A DNA stretch of 64,000 bases from assembly GCF_001649575.2 (NCBI RefSeq), contig NC_051450.1, forward strand, positions 17,481,959 to 17,545,958. Direction: 5' to 3'. The notes beneath the pieces are model-generated. The model searched no databases and was not told the DNA's origin. It saw only the letters and a program-made list of their open reading frames with translations. The stretch comes from Kryptolebias marmoratus. Lineage: Eukaryota; Chordata; Actinopteri; Cyprinodontiformes; Rivulidae. Position numbers and translations under genes: made by a program. Below are positions 50,421 to 61,434 of the stretch, in pieces. Within the stretch, counting starts at the first letter, position 1, and every line of letters begins with the position of its first letter.

Positions 50421-53400
50421 TAGACCCCGAGTTTATGTGTTGGTTATTAGCGTGAGGGGTATTTTAAACAAATACTTTGTAGTGTCACAATTCTTAATAA
50501 TCATAAGAATATATATTGTTTACCATAATATAAAGAGTGATCACATACTACAATAAGTAAATAAACATTTGGACTAATGAAATAAAAGCAATACAAAGTC
50601 AAGTTTTTCTAGTAGTTTTTTTTAAATTATATTTTTAAATAATAAATAGACAACATGGTGACTGCACTAATTTACAGGCAATTGCACCGTTCATCCTAAA
50701 GAGGGCGCCTGTGTTTAAGGTGAACCTGTCTGAGCCTCCTCCTCCTGTGATAAGTGAGAGCAGGTGCTTATGGGACATGACAGATACATTTTGTTGGGCC
50801 ATAAATCTGAATTCGCTAGAGAGGGCATGTTCCCTGCACCCTTATACGTTCTCCAAGATCCACTCAGTAAAAATCGACTGGTTCAGCCCGTTGTTTATTG
50901 TTGTGATGATAACGAGTGCAGCTCTGGGCAGTAGACTGTACTATAGCACTGAGCTTTAAATTCTAACATATGGCCACATAAAGACACCCATCTTTAAATA
51001 TGACTGTTTAGTTAGTTTGTTTTATCGATAGACTGCTGCAGAACTCAAGGTTCCTTAAAACAAGGGAATGAGGTGTCTGTAACAGATAAGAAAGAGGCGC
51101 AGTGGGCCCATACTGCGTTCATAGTCAGGTTCAGAATGTGACTTTGCCCTTATCCTGCCTGCAGTTCGTTCAGGAGGAAAAGTGATGACTGTTGACATCT
51201 GAGGCTTTAAAATGAACACAGAGTTATCTGAGCTGTAACACTCAGAGCAGAATACTGAGCGTGACTGTAAATTGTGCTGTTTGACCCAGAGGAGCGTTGT
51301 GATTCAGTGTAATGCTCTCCACGCACACAGATGATTGACTTTGTTAATGTTTCCAGTTATATTTTTTTTATATTCAAATAGTTATATTCTCGGACTTTTC
51401 TGGCCAGATTTCTTTTATTGCTTCGACTCATTGCTGCCACAGATGTCAGTGGAGAAATACTCAGAGGTGACATCCGACCTGGTGTTTGTCTTACATTAAA
51501 GCCAGGTTTAGCTATCCTGTCTGTTTGTACCCCAGAAGGTTCTAGTAAACCCTGTGACTGGCTGTGTTGCTTGTGAACTCTCACACACACTTATACACAA
51601 CAGAAAACAATCACTGACCTTCCAGTCCCCCATTACACCATTAGTACTTGATCATGAGCAGGCGGGTGGCAGCAGCCCCTTTGATGTCTCTCTGATATGA
51701 CCCACCCAGTGCAGCTGCTCTCAGCTCTATTTCGGGGAGGCTGCTGTGGGCCCTCATAACAGGGCTTCCTTAACGCGCACATACGAACACAACACTCGCC
51801 AACATGTTGATATATCAACAGTGCCTTTAACAGCCCAGCTCTATGCTTCCTCAGATCACACTATTTTGGACATGGAGCTTAACTTAACAGAAAAGGCAGT
51901 TTTATTAATTTTTTTCTTAAGTGTCTGTGTTACAGCCAGGAAATTTAAATGTGCCACAATGAACACGTTTTACATTTTTTATAAGATAGCAAATGTGAAA
52001 ATAAGTCCAGGAAACCAGAGGTGGCACATGGTTTGATGGGGCACCTGAATAGAATTTGATTTTGGGCCCCTACTCCCAGTAAAGCCTACTGTCCACCACT
52101 CAACTCAGTCCCACTAATGTCTTTTTTTCTCTTGTTCATGCTTTATTGTTTGTGCATTGTGCATCTAATACCACAAGTATCATAGTTTATTTTAAAATCT
52201 GGAAAGTAAGGGAAAAGATATATAAAAAATGCAGACTATGTTCCATAAATCAACCAGCTGACAGACTGCAACTGGCAACAAGTTGTTTTACTCTGAATAA
52301 ATTGTTTACAGTCTGACTAGCAAGGTCCTGGTACTCTTGGGGGCCCGCTGTTGGTGCGGAGGCCCCAAGCAGCCACTTAGCTGGCTTCTTTCACCCACCA
52401 GTTTATTACCATCAACTCATTCACTGAATCTTTCCTGAACAGCATTTTGATTAAGAAGCCTTGAATAAAACCAGGTCAAAGTTTAAGTGATGATGTGGAA
52501 CAATGGGGAGGAGAGAGGAATGTCTTTGGGCGTTTCTCCCAAGAAAAAAGAGAGAAAGGCTTGCCACATACAATTTGAGGTTACTGTTTCTTTTGCCTGC
52601 AGCCATTCGCCGTGCCCTGCAGTTTTCAAGTAGGTCTTAATTCAACGAAGCTCTAATAAGGAAAACTACAAGAAAAAAACGCGTTTCACAAAAAGTAGTC
52701 TTGTCTGAGTCATAAAATCACAATGTTTGGACTTTTTCTTGAAAATATTGTTTGTATTTTGCACCTTTTAGACTGGCTTTTCTTTTGTATTGAAAAAGGT
52801 TTTGAAAATTACAGTTTTCAATCTAAAAGGCCAACAAATTACAGGTATTATATTAGTGTTGTAATTATTAGCAGTACTCCTTGCAACACGGGGATGATTC
52901 AGAAAGCCGTGCAGCCAAGAAGACAGAATCATTTGCTCGTTGCCTGCTCTAAAACACAGAAAGAAAAAAAAGCCCAAATCATGGGAGAAGCCCATTCTTA
53001 TGAGAATCCAACCTCCACTCCACTCACAATGAAAGCTTTGATAGGCAGATAAGTGGATGTGACAACCATTTATTCCTAATAGCTCAAGGCTAATGCATTA
53101 TGTTGAGGCTCTACTTGTTTGAACTGTAATGACTCACTATGAAAAGCCTTATAAAAATAATAATAATAATAATAATAAAAACCATTCACCATTATTCACA
53201 TGTCGTCCAACAAAGAAGACGTGGAAAACATTGTGCTAAAATGGCACCCATTTGGATTGGGTTGTGCTTTTACAAAAACAGCACGTGGGGGCAAGTTCAT
53301 CACTGAACATGACAAGACAATGTTCCCGTTTGAATGAGACCCAGAATCCAGTTTGCTTTAGATGACAAAGTGACAGGTTTATAGCTTTAAAGCAGCTATT

Positions 53401-54250
53401 TGTTTCTGTTTGTGTAACAGATGAGGTGATGCTAAGCAAGGCTAACTATGCACGGCACGGAAAGGGGATCTGCTCAGATCTGCTCAGTTTTGAAAAACGA
53501 TGGCCACTGATATATCTCCTCACTGCTTACAGGCTTTAATCCAATTTTAGAAACACAACTAAGTCGCATTTTACTCCAAAAGTGGAAGCTTGAGCTCAAA
53601 AAGTGTGGTTAAATCTGAATTTGTTTTAGTGTGCAGGGCAGCTCTAAAATGTCTGCATATTTAAACCAGTTTTAAAACAGCAGAATCATTTAAATGCTAA
53701 CTAGAAAACTGTAAATGAAATTTACATTATCCTTTGACATTATGGTCCCCCCGGTGGTTTATGTTTCTAAATTTTACATGCTATAATAACCAGTAAATTA
53801 TTTAGTTTGACTGAATTTTGTCAGTGTTATAAAACATTTAACCTTTTATTACATTTATAAAAAAAACTGTATTGTAAATATTTACCCAGTTCCAAATCCA
53901 AACTGCCTAGATTTTAGTACAGCATAAAAAATAAAAGAAGTATTACAAATTAATCACAAACTGCTTGAAAAACAATCCTTAATTTGATACTTTGCTTAAG
54001 TGTAACATAATTATTAGCTACTATATTTGGCATTTATTCATCTGCATTATCTGGAGAATTTTACCTTTTGTCGCTGTGGCAGCTTTGAGAGTTTGCAAAT
54101 GTGAAGTTTTAAACCAAAATAAAATAGTCAAAGACATGTCAGCATGCCAGGGTTAGGATTTTTGATGTGGTTCTGTTGATGGTTGGTTCAATCACTCTTT
54201 ACCTGAATATGAACAGTATTATTACAGGATATATCCCTACAGCTTTAAAT
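50421..54250. other. eloc-jph1 intergenic sequence, left part
   Basis: No gene recognised. (AAT)n at 53157-53177. The part 52020-52390 with 'gggccccta' and 'gggggcccgctgttggtgcg' has a repeat-like look. No TMEM70 or LY96 exon is visible on either strand. Confidence 0.55.
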
Positions 54251-54264
54251 TGTAGCTGTCACTT

Positions 54265-54471
54265 CTAAGACTTAAAAGGATCTGATTTATATTTGTCCAA
54301 GGCGGCTGGTGCAACCAAATCTTGCCCAGCTAGCTGTGCCATATTAGAATAGTAACAGAGATATTCTATACTATCTCTGACAGCTTCACATAGAGGTTTT
54401 AGCTGCTCTCTGGAATATTCCTTTGAGGGCCAGTCTGATCTGCCAAATGGGAAATCTATCACGTTGTGCAT
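54265..54471 (-). CDS. unidentified 68-codon open frame
   Basis: Reads MHNVIDFPFGRSDWPSKEY, SREQLKPLCEAVRDSIEYL, CYYSNMAQLAGQDLVAPAAL and DKYKSDPFKS, then a stop. The composition is protein-like (balanced charged and hydrophobic residues, helix-forming middle), unlike the low-complexity frames around it. A stop lies 10 codons upstream of the ATG. I do not recognise the family. It may be the last exon of a gene, a transposon-protein remnant, or chance. Confidence 0.3.
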   Translation of the reverse strand: MHNVIDFPFGRSDWPSKEYSREQLKPLCEAVRDSIEYLCYYSNMAQLAGQDLVAPAALDKYKSDPFKS

Positions 54472-55409
54472 CTTTTTGGTAGTATTAACACCACAACATT
54501 ATCTAAAATTAGCAAACTCTCTGAAGGTTTTGTGGTGTCTCCCAGAGTCGGGACAGAGAGCACAGCAAGTACACGACATGGCGTTACTCATTCCGGGCAC
54601 TTGCCATTGCTGGTGTAACAGAACACTAATCCAAGGCCGACCAGTGGTGGAAACAGGACGATCTCACTTGAGACACGCTGCCCTGCACTCGCACGACTAA
54701 TGCGAGACCCCGTCTGAGATGTTCTGCTTCCACGCCTGGGCTTTTCCCACTGGACCTCATTATAAGAAAGGTTAATATATAGAAGTGAACATAAGAGTGG
54801 AATCTAAAACACAAGTGGAATTTTAGACTCCCCCCCTCGCCCCAAAAATCTGACTTCTTGAATAACTTTTACCGAGGTTTCATTTTGTAATTGGTTTGTC
54901 AATTCATGCTGTTGAAAGAGTATTAAAATACCAGAAAAAAAGCACCATTTTGTTTAACAAGGCATAATATCTTTATTTTATACACATAACTTCATCTCCA
55001 AAGACTTTGCACAAATCAGTGGGGTATCATGAACTGTAACATATCAAAAGTCTCCCATAATTCCTTGTTGTTTCCTAAAATCCTCAAACGAGTACATCTG
55101 CCTTTCACATCCCCAAATGGTACGAACAATATGACCAATTGAAAATAATTATCTTATTTTTTTTTTCCACTGTCAAACATGATTATATGTGTATTACATT
55201 ACCAATTACAAACAAAGTAATCTTCATTGTCAAAATACAGGTGTGCAAATTGTTAGAAAAATACCAACTCATACCAGATTCTGGATTGTGCTCTGTAAAA
55301 ATCCTTACAAATAGTATATAATAATAATAATCTATATATAAATGTCTCCAACATGCAATGTTGTATTTCAAAAATATCCCACAAACAGGCTGCTCTGTTA
55401 CACCTTCTA
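54472..55409. other. intergenic, nothing recognised
   Basis: Includes a moderately GC-rich stretch at 54530-54740 and AT-rich sequence beyond. No gene or known repeat assigned. Confidence 0.5.
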
Positions 55410-57330
55410 GTCTTCACAATATTTTCAGTAAATGTCAGTAGTAAGTTTTCCAGTCGTTCTGTGAACAGTTTGCGAACATCAAACAAAATTGTTACAATTA
55501 GAGAGAAAATTCACACCCTCCTCCCTGCTATTGCCACTGGTTTATTATCAAATGAAGCAGCTTTAGAAGTGTCACTAGAACCTGATGCATGTTTGGACTG
55601 GTTTCGTCCCGTTGAGCTCTCTGAGTTATCAAAAATAGTAGCTTCATTCGAACCATCAACCTATCAGCTGGATCCCATCCCGACCAGACTGTTCGAAGAG
55701 GTGTTTCCTTTAATTAACATCCCCATTTAGGATCTGATTAATCGGTCTTTAGTGAATGGATATGTTCCGCAGGCCTTTAGGGTGGTTGTACTGTAATTAA
55801 ACCCTTACTGAGGAAATCGGATCTATATTTGGGAGCTCTAGCTATAGACCCGCATCCAACCTCTCCTTCCCCTCAAAAACTCTTGAGAAAATAGTTGCAA
55901 ATCAATCGTGTGGACATGTGAACAGAAATAATCTGTCAGGAGTTTCAGTCAGGGTTTAGAGCTCATCATAGCACAGAAACAGCACCAGTGATAGTTACTA
56001 ATGATATTCTTCTGGACTGAGACAGTGGACTTGTGTCCATACTTGTCCTCTTAGATCTCAGTGCTGCATTCAATACAACTGATGGCAATATTCTGTTACA
56101 GCTCTAAGATGCTTTAAATCATATTTATCTGATAGATTCCAGTTTGCTCTCGTCAATAATGAATCTTCTTCATACACCAGTGTTAGTCATGGAGTTCCTC
56201 AGGGTTCAGATCTTGGACCAATACTTTTTACTTTATATAAACTTCCAGGTAAAATTATGACAGCGTGGGATAAGTTTACATTGCTATGCTGATGATACTC
56301 CATTTTATTTATCAATCCTGATTAACCCAATCAGTTACATAGACTACAAACATGTCTTAGAGACATAAAAACCTGAATGACTCTTAAATTTCTGCTTATA
56401 AATTCAGACAAGATAGAGGTTGTGGTCTTTGGAACAAAATTTGCAGCCTCTCGCTTCCTCTGAATGGGCTCCAGTTCAAATGTAAAGAAGCTTGGTGTGA
56501 TTTTTGACGGGGCCATGTCGCTTAACTCCCAGAATGTTACCTGGACCGTCTCCTTCCACCTGCACAATATAACTAAAAAAACAAGAAACATCCTGAAAAC
56601 TGGTCCATGCATTTATCACTTCTAAGCTGGACTGTTTTTTTTTTTTTATATTTCAGGATGTCAAAACAAACAAACGAACAAAAAATCCAAAAAGTTCTCA
56701 GTTGATCCAAAATAATGCTGCTGGAGTTGTGATGAAAGTTACAAGCAGAGATCGTATTTCTCAAGTTTTAGCTTCTCTCCATTGGCTCCCTGTAAAAACC
56801 AGAATAGAATTAAAATATAATTTTTTTGATAAATCCTATAGCCTGGGTTATCCTGAATCATCCCTTTAGTTTTGCTGCTGAAGGACAACCTGACCACATT
56901 TCTTCACTCTGCTGTCTCTACTCTCCATGTTTGTATTTGCAGTTATTGCTGTCGTTAACCCTGAAACCAGGTCTGGCCCGATGATTCTGGGTTTGTCTGT
57001 TTCTTTCCTGTCCTCTCCACTCCCAGTTGGTCGGGGCAAATGACCGCCCATCCCGAGCCTGGTTCTGACGGAGGCTTTTGTCCTGTTAAAAAAGGAGCCG
57101 TTTCTTTCCACTGTCACCTCCCTGCTTGCTCAGGATGGGGGACTGCGACAAAGTGAAGATTCGACGCAATCTGTTGGCTTCTTTAGAGTGGTAACTTTTT
57201 TTTTTTTTTTTTTACTAATTGGCTTTTTGTAATGTAACTAGATTTGACTGGACTATTTACTTCTTTGTCTAGTGCCCTGAGATGACTCTTGTTGTGAACT
57301 GGCACTAAATAAATAAACCGAACTGAAATA
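55410..57330 (+). mobile_element. degenerate L2-type LINE (3' two kilobases)
   Basis: Broken plus-strand frames give SLEPDACLDWFRPVELSELS, LIASFEPSTYQLDPIPTRLF-like, [59 protein letters not shown] and the intact catalytic box CYADDT at about 56282-56299. It then runs through the C-terminal region to the 3' end 'ccctgagatgactcttgttg' and 'aaataaataaaccgaactg'. Stops and frameshifts are many. Inactive. Confidence 0.9.
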
Positions 57331-59380
57331 AATCAGACTGGATGAAGAATCCTCCAATGTGCTGCTCGTTTTAGAACTGACAATACAATCAAGCCCATCT
57401 CCAAAAACAGAACTGCAGCAAACAAAAAAACCTAGATATAATTTTAAGCCCTTTTTCATGATGACCAGTGTTCACAAACACATCAGCTGTACGATAAATA
57501 AATAACTAATCTTGGTAGAGGTGACAGTAAACGCCCACCATATAAATAACCACTTTGGAAATCAAAGAAATTCATGCCATACCTGCAAGAAAGACTACAA
57601 GCAGCTAGGGTTAAAACCATGAGATTCAGGTGATGACAGCAGATTTAATATCTCCCCCCTCCCCTCTTATAGTAGAGTTAAGACAAGGATGGCATCTTTC
57701 CCCTCCCTTCCCTCCCTTCCTCATCTCTTTGAGGTAAACAGCAGCACTGTTAAAGACTTCTAAAGGCAAATCTTCTTCCTGGCGCCCCATTCCACATAGT
57801 CTCAACCTGAATAAACCTCCACTGTCCACAAATATCAGTCTATACACATGCAAGCACTGCTGGGCCTACTCAAGCAGCTCTCAACTGCAGTTTTGCATCT
57901 TAGTGTCGTTGTGAAAGCAAATCATTGGACTGACAAAATTAAAGCGAAAGGGTCTAAGCATGTACAATAAAATATGTTTTCTTTTCATTTCATAAATAAA
58001 ATAAGACATTTGTTACCTCACTCTCACAGAGCTGTTTTTTTTTTCATCTTTTTTTCAAAAATAAATCAAGTTCCTCACCACGATTTCTGCTTTATCTCAA
58101 ATATTCAAATCACTTGTGTCTGAGACGAAGAAAAGACCAAAAAAAAAAAAAATTTTTTTTTTTTTTTTTTTTTAAATAGTAGAACACCATCTCTGGCAAA
58201 ATATATTATAAGCCTTTGACAAACAAAAATAAAAATAAAAGTATTGCACTTTCAGTAACATGGACGTGTAATGTCAAATTACAGCTCAGTTGTTAGAAAT
58301 TAGCAGAATTCAAAAAAAAAGGGAAAACAAATTTATTTACCCATTCTATGAAGAGATTTCCACAAGCGTAAGAATGCAGATAACCGACATTCAGAGAACA
58401 ACTGTGAACGAAAAAGCTACATAAAAACAACAAACAAAAACAAAATGTTAAAACTGTACCATGCACGGGTAGTGTTTCAGAGCAGAGTATCCTGGATTAC
58501 AATGGGCGGAGCTTGGGAAAGCTGCAGGGATGTTTGGGTTAACAGAGTAAGACTGGCTAGTGACCGTGCAAGCACTGACTGCTGGCAACGGCCGTGCACG
58601 GTTTGCTCTTGCAAGATTGGCTTGAACCTCAGAAAAACCCCTCCAAACACCTGAGCCCCCCCTTCTCCGCACTCCCCCGGCCGCCCAGGGGCTGGGCTCA
58701 CATCTCCCCATCAAAACGTCAGATGGCAAAATAGAAAGGCAGCTGTTTGCTCCCGTCATCTAAAAGTGCATCTCCACACTCCTCCAGCAAGGTCCGTCAG
58801 CCCACTGCTATCTCTGCCAAGGCAGCGGAGGTGGGCTACAGAGACCTGAGCTTGGGTCAGCACACATGTAGGTTTCATAACTTCATTTGTCATATGTTTG
58901 GTTGCATTTTTTTTATTTATTTTTTTAAAACTTTTTTTTATTTTTAAATCTCACTAGACATGACATTTTACTTCTGCGTACACAGAAGCCAAAGGAGTGC
59001 TAATTGACAGGGCTGGCCCTCAAGAAGGTCAAAGACAGGTTGGTAGTAGTGATGCCTTCCTCCCAATTCTCTTCGGTGTCATGCTGATTCCTAAACACCT
59101 CCGGCCGCCCCCGTCTCTCACTGGCGCCATTTTCACTTTCCAAGGCCGGCAATGCAACTGTGCCAGTTGCCATGGTTTCACTGCGACGTAGAACAGTTAG
59201 GATTTAATTGGCCCCTTGTCACGTTTCAGATGTACATTGTGACACAGCAGGCACACAAACACAAGCAAAAAATAAAATAAAATCAAGTGCAGATCATTGA
59301 GTTTGGTTGACAAGTGGTTATGCACCTATAACAAGATTATATACGAGTGTATAAATAAACTTACCAAAGAAACAGCATCA
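57331..59380. other. jph1 3' UTR and downstream sequence
   Basis: At least part of this is jph1 3' UTR. AATAAA-type signals on the minus strand occur at about 58332 and 58914, but none is decisive. Contains the A/T tract 58138-58173. Confidence 0.5.
58138..58173. repeat. poly(A)-poly(T) inverted tract
   Basis: About 15 A followed directly by about 21 T, a perfect inverted repeat without a spacer. Confidence 0.9.
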
Positions 59381-59461
59381 TCATGTCAGAAAATGGACAA
59401 ATATAATTGCAAGGCCAATATTCAACAGCATTACCATAGCAACAAGGATTGAGTTAGGACC
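59381..59461 (-). CDS. jph1: jph1 last exon, ER/SR transmembrane anchor
   Basis: 81 nt, acceptor TTTTGCAG|GGT, ends TGA at 59381. It codes for 26 residues, GPNSILVAMVMLLNIGLAI then IFVHFLT, a single tail-anchor helix that spans the SR membrane. Found from family knowledge; it is too short for an open-frame search. The 3' UTR continues to the left with no single convincing end. Confidence 0.95.
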   Translation of the reverse strand, partial: GPNSILVAMVMLLNIGLAIIFVHFLT

Positions 59462-61434
59462 CTGCAAAACAAAAAGCAAAGTCATTTTTTGGCATCAGGC
59501 AAAATAGAAAACATTTACAAACAAGGTTTGGCTACAGTTAGCAGCTGGTTAAGTTAGCATAATGCAAAGACTAACAACAGAAACCAGGAAGTTCATGGTT
59601 AAGAAATAGTTTGGTACACAGAGCAACATCATGTAGAAATGGCCTTATTTTTTCACATTACGGTTAGGAATATTTTTTTCCAGTGTCATGTTTTTGTGCT
59701 AATCTAAACTAATAAATGGGTGGTTTGCTGATCCAATAGCTAGTTAGATCAACAAGGGTGATATATAAGAAAAACATCTTTAAGTTTTTTGGGGTGAATC
59801 CCTTTTTCACCCCTTGACTCCACCACTTAACCTCACTCCTACATTTCGTTCCTTCATGCAAAGGGTAAGGATGTCCCAATTCATTTAGTAATTTAGGGAA
59901 AGCAAATCAATTCAGCTATCTGGTCCTTAAAATAAAGACTTTTCAGGGGCACACTTAGAATAAAAGGTTACGATCTGCGCAACCAAAAAAATCTTACAAA
60001 TTTGAGTTTTTTCTCTGATACAGCCCTTAACATTTGAAGAGTTTGATGTATTCTGATGTACTGCATCACATTTAATAACATTGCTGATCTTCATTCACAA
60101 GGATAAAAAATAGCAAAAATACTATTGTACTTCTAAGTTCAAAACATTTTTTACACACAACTAGTCTTCATGATATTTTGAAACTTCAGCAAAAATACAT
60201 CACAGCTGTAAAAGCAGCAGTATATTGGCTTTCTGTAGGGGTGTCCTATTTTGTGTTGGAATATTTTAACTACTACAGCTTATGGCTTGAAATTAAGGGC
60301 CAATGGGATGCTGAAGAAAATATCGGGGACCTTCAAGTGACATCTACTTTGATTGGTTGTATATCTGGACTGGTATTAAAGGGATAGAGCATCATCAGAA
60401 TGATGCTGATGGGGCAGAGTGTTGCCTAACATGCTGGTGCAAAAAGGTGTTTAATTAAATTGGGATCATTTTAATTTTCCCTGAACCAGAAAGGACCCCT
60501 TGTTCAATAGCTGGAGGCTGTTGGATAACTGAACTCAAACCACAGTATCTAATAAAGCCTAACAGACCGACCAGATACCCTCACTATATGAGTCAATGGG
60601 TGAGAGAGAGTTTCCCTTTTTCTTGTCTTGTCATGTTTTTATAGGCTTAAATTAACCATGCTCACATTATAACTATCAGTAACAGTTAACTGAACCTTAC
60701 TGTTTCTTCCGTGCCTTCTGCAATCTCCAAGCTCCCTTTCTTTGTGTCTGCAAGGCTCTTTGGCTTTAGGGAATCTTGCTTCCTGAGTTTTGGCTCGCTC
60801 TTGTTGTCCCGAAGAGAGGGTGGCTTAGGAGTAGGGGTGGGGGTGCTGAAGGACCTAGGTTGTGGGGGCAAACGTGCCAGAGCCAGAGCACTGGGCTCTT
60901 CTTCTACTTCCTCAGGTTCTGGAGGCGGAGGACCCCTCGCGGGGGCCTTGACGTAGTAACTGTGGTACTCAGAGTGGAGCTGGCCATTGACTGGAACCGT
61001 AGGAGGCTGTGAGGGAGCTGCAGGAGCTGTGGTGGGCTGGTGAACTTTAGAGGGTTTAGGTGGAGCCTCGATGTGCGCTTGGGAACTCTTGGGGCCATCG
61101 GTGACAGACACCCTCTCTTCTTTACTCAACTTCCTACTAGAACGCTCTTCCTTGCTGGGCTTAAAACTTGACTTCTCGTCTTTGCTTATTTTACGGGACG
61201 GTTTTTCTTCTTTGATCGGTTTGTGGCTGATGCTGTTGCCGATCTGGCCCACCTTCTTGCTCGTCTCAGGCGACGGGGGAGGGGTGGCGGAGGGACTGGC
61301 CACGGGAGAGTGGTGCGGCGTGGTGCCTTTACGGTAAAAGTGGGGAGAATCGTGCGGGGAGTCGTTTTTCTTTTCAACAGGAACCTCTTTAATTTCCACC
61401 GGCTCTTTCAGCTGTTGTTTAATATAGTCGGGTC
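59381..61434 (-). CDS. jph1: Junctophilin 1, last two coding exons (5' part off window)
   Basis: Junctophilins tether the plasma membrane (through N-terminal MORN repeats) to the ER/SR (through a C-terminal transmembrane helix), forming junctional couplings such as skeletal muscle triads. Exons 61434-60701 and 59461-59381 join in phase to 270 residues and TGA. The first holds the divergent low-complexity region with SPHFYRKGTTPHHSP, matching the JPH1 motif SPHFYRKGTTPP, and NGQLHSEYHSYYVK, matching JPH1 NGELHSQYHGYYVK. The second is the membrane anchor GPNSILVAMVMLLNIGLAI then IFVHFLT. These motifs point to JPH1 rather than JPH2-4. MORN exons must lie beyond 64000. Teleosts have jph1a and jph1b; I cannot say which this is. 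Confidence 0.95.
59462..60700. other. jph1 last intron
   Basis: 1.24 kb, AT-rich. No exon or repeat recognised. Confidence 0.75.
60701..61434 (-). CDS. jph1: jph1 penultimate exon, divergent region
   Basis: 734 nt, acceptor CTTCTTCAG|GA after a T-rich tract, donor GAAACA|GTAAGG. It codes for 244 residues: PDYIKQQLKEPVEIKEV, a run of KEEKPSRKISKDEKSS-type lysine/serine repeats, a proline-rich stretch and ELHxEYHxYYVK-like sequence. It is highly charged and probably disordered. The repeated (S)(R/F)KxSK(E/D)E units at about 61120-61215 look like a small internal duplication. Confidence 0.94.

Noticed and set aside
50421..59380. Search for TMEM70 and LY96 between eloc and jph1
   Set aside because: No frame on either strand resembles the TMEM70 membrane segments or the MD-2 fold; absence is recorded as a finding instead.
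60711..61337. Several plus-strand open frames of about 80 codons
   Set aside because: Shadows of the GC-rich jph1 exon on the opposite strand.
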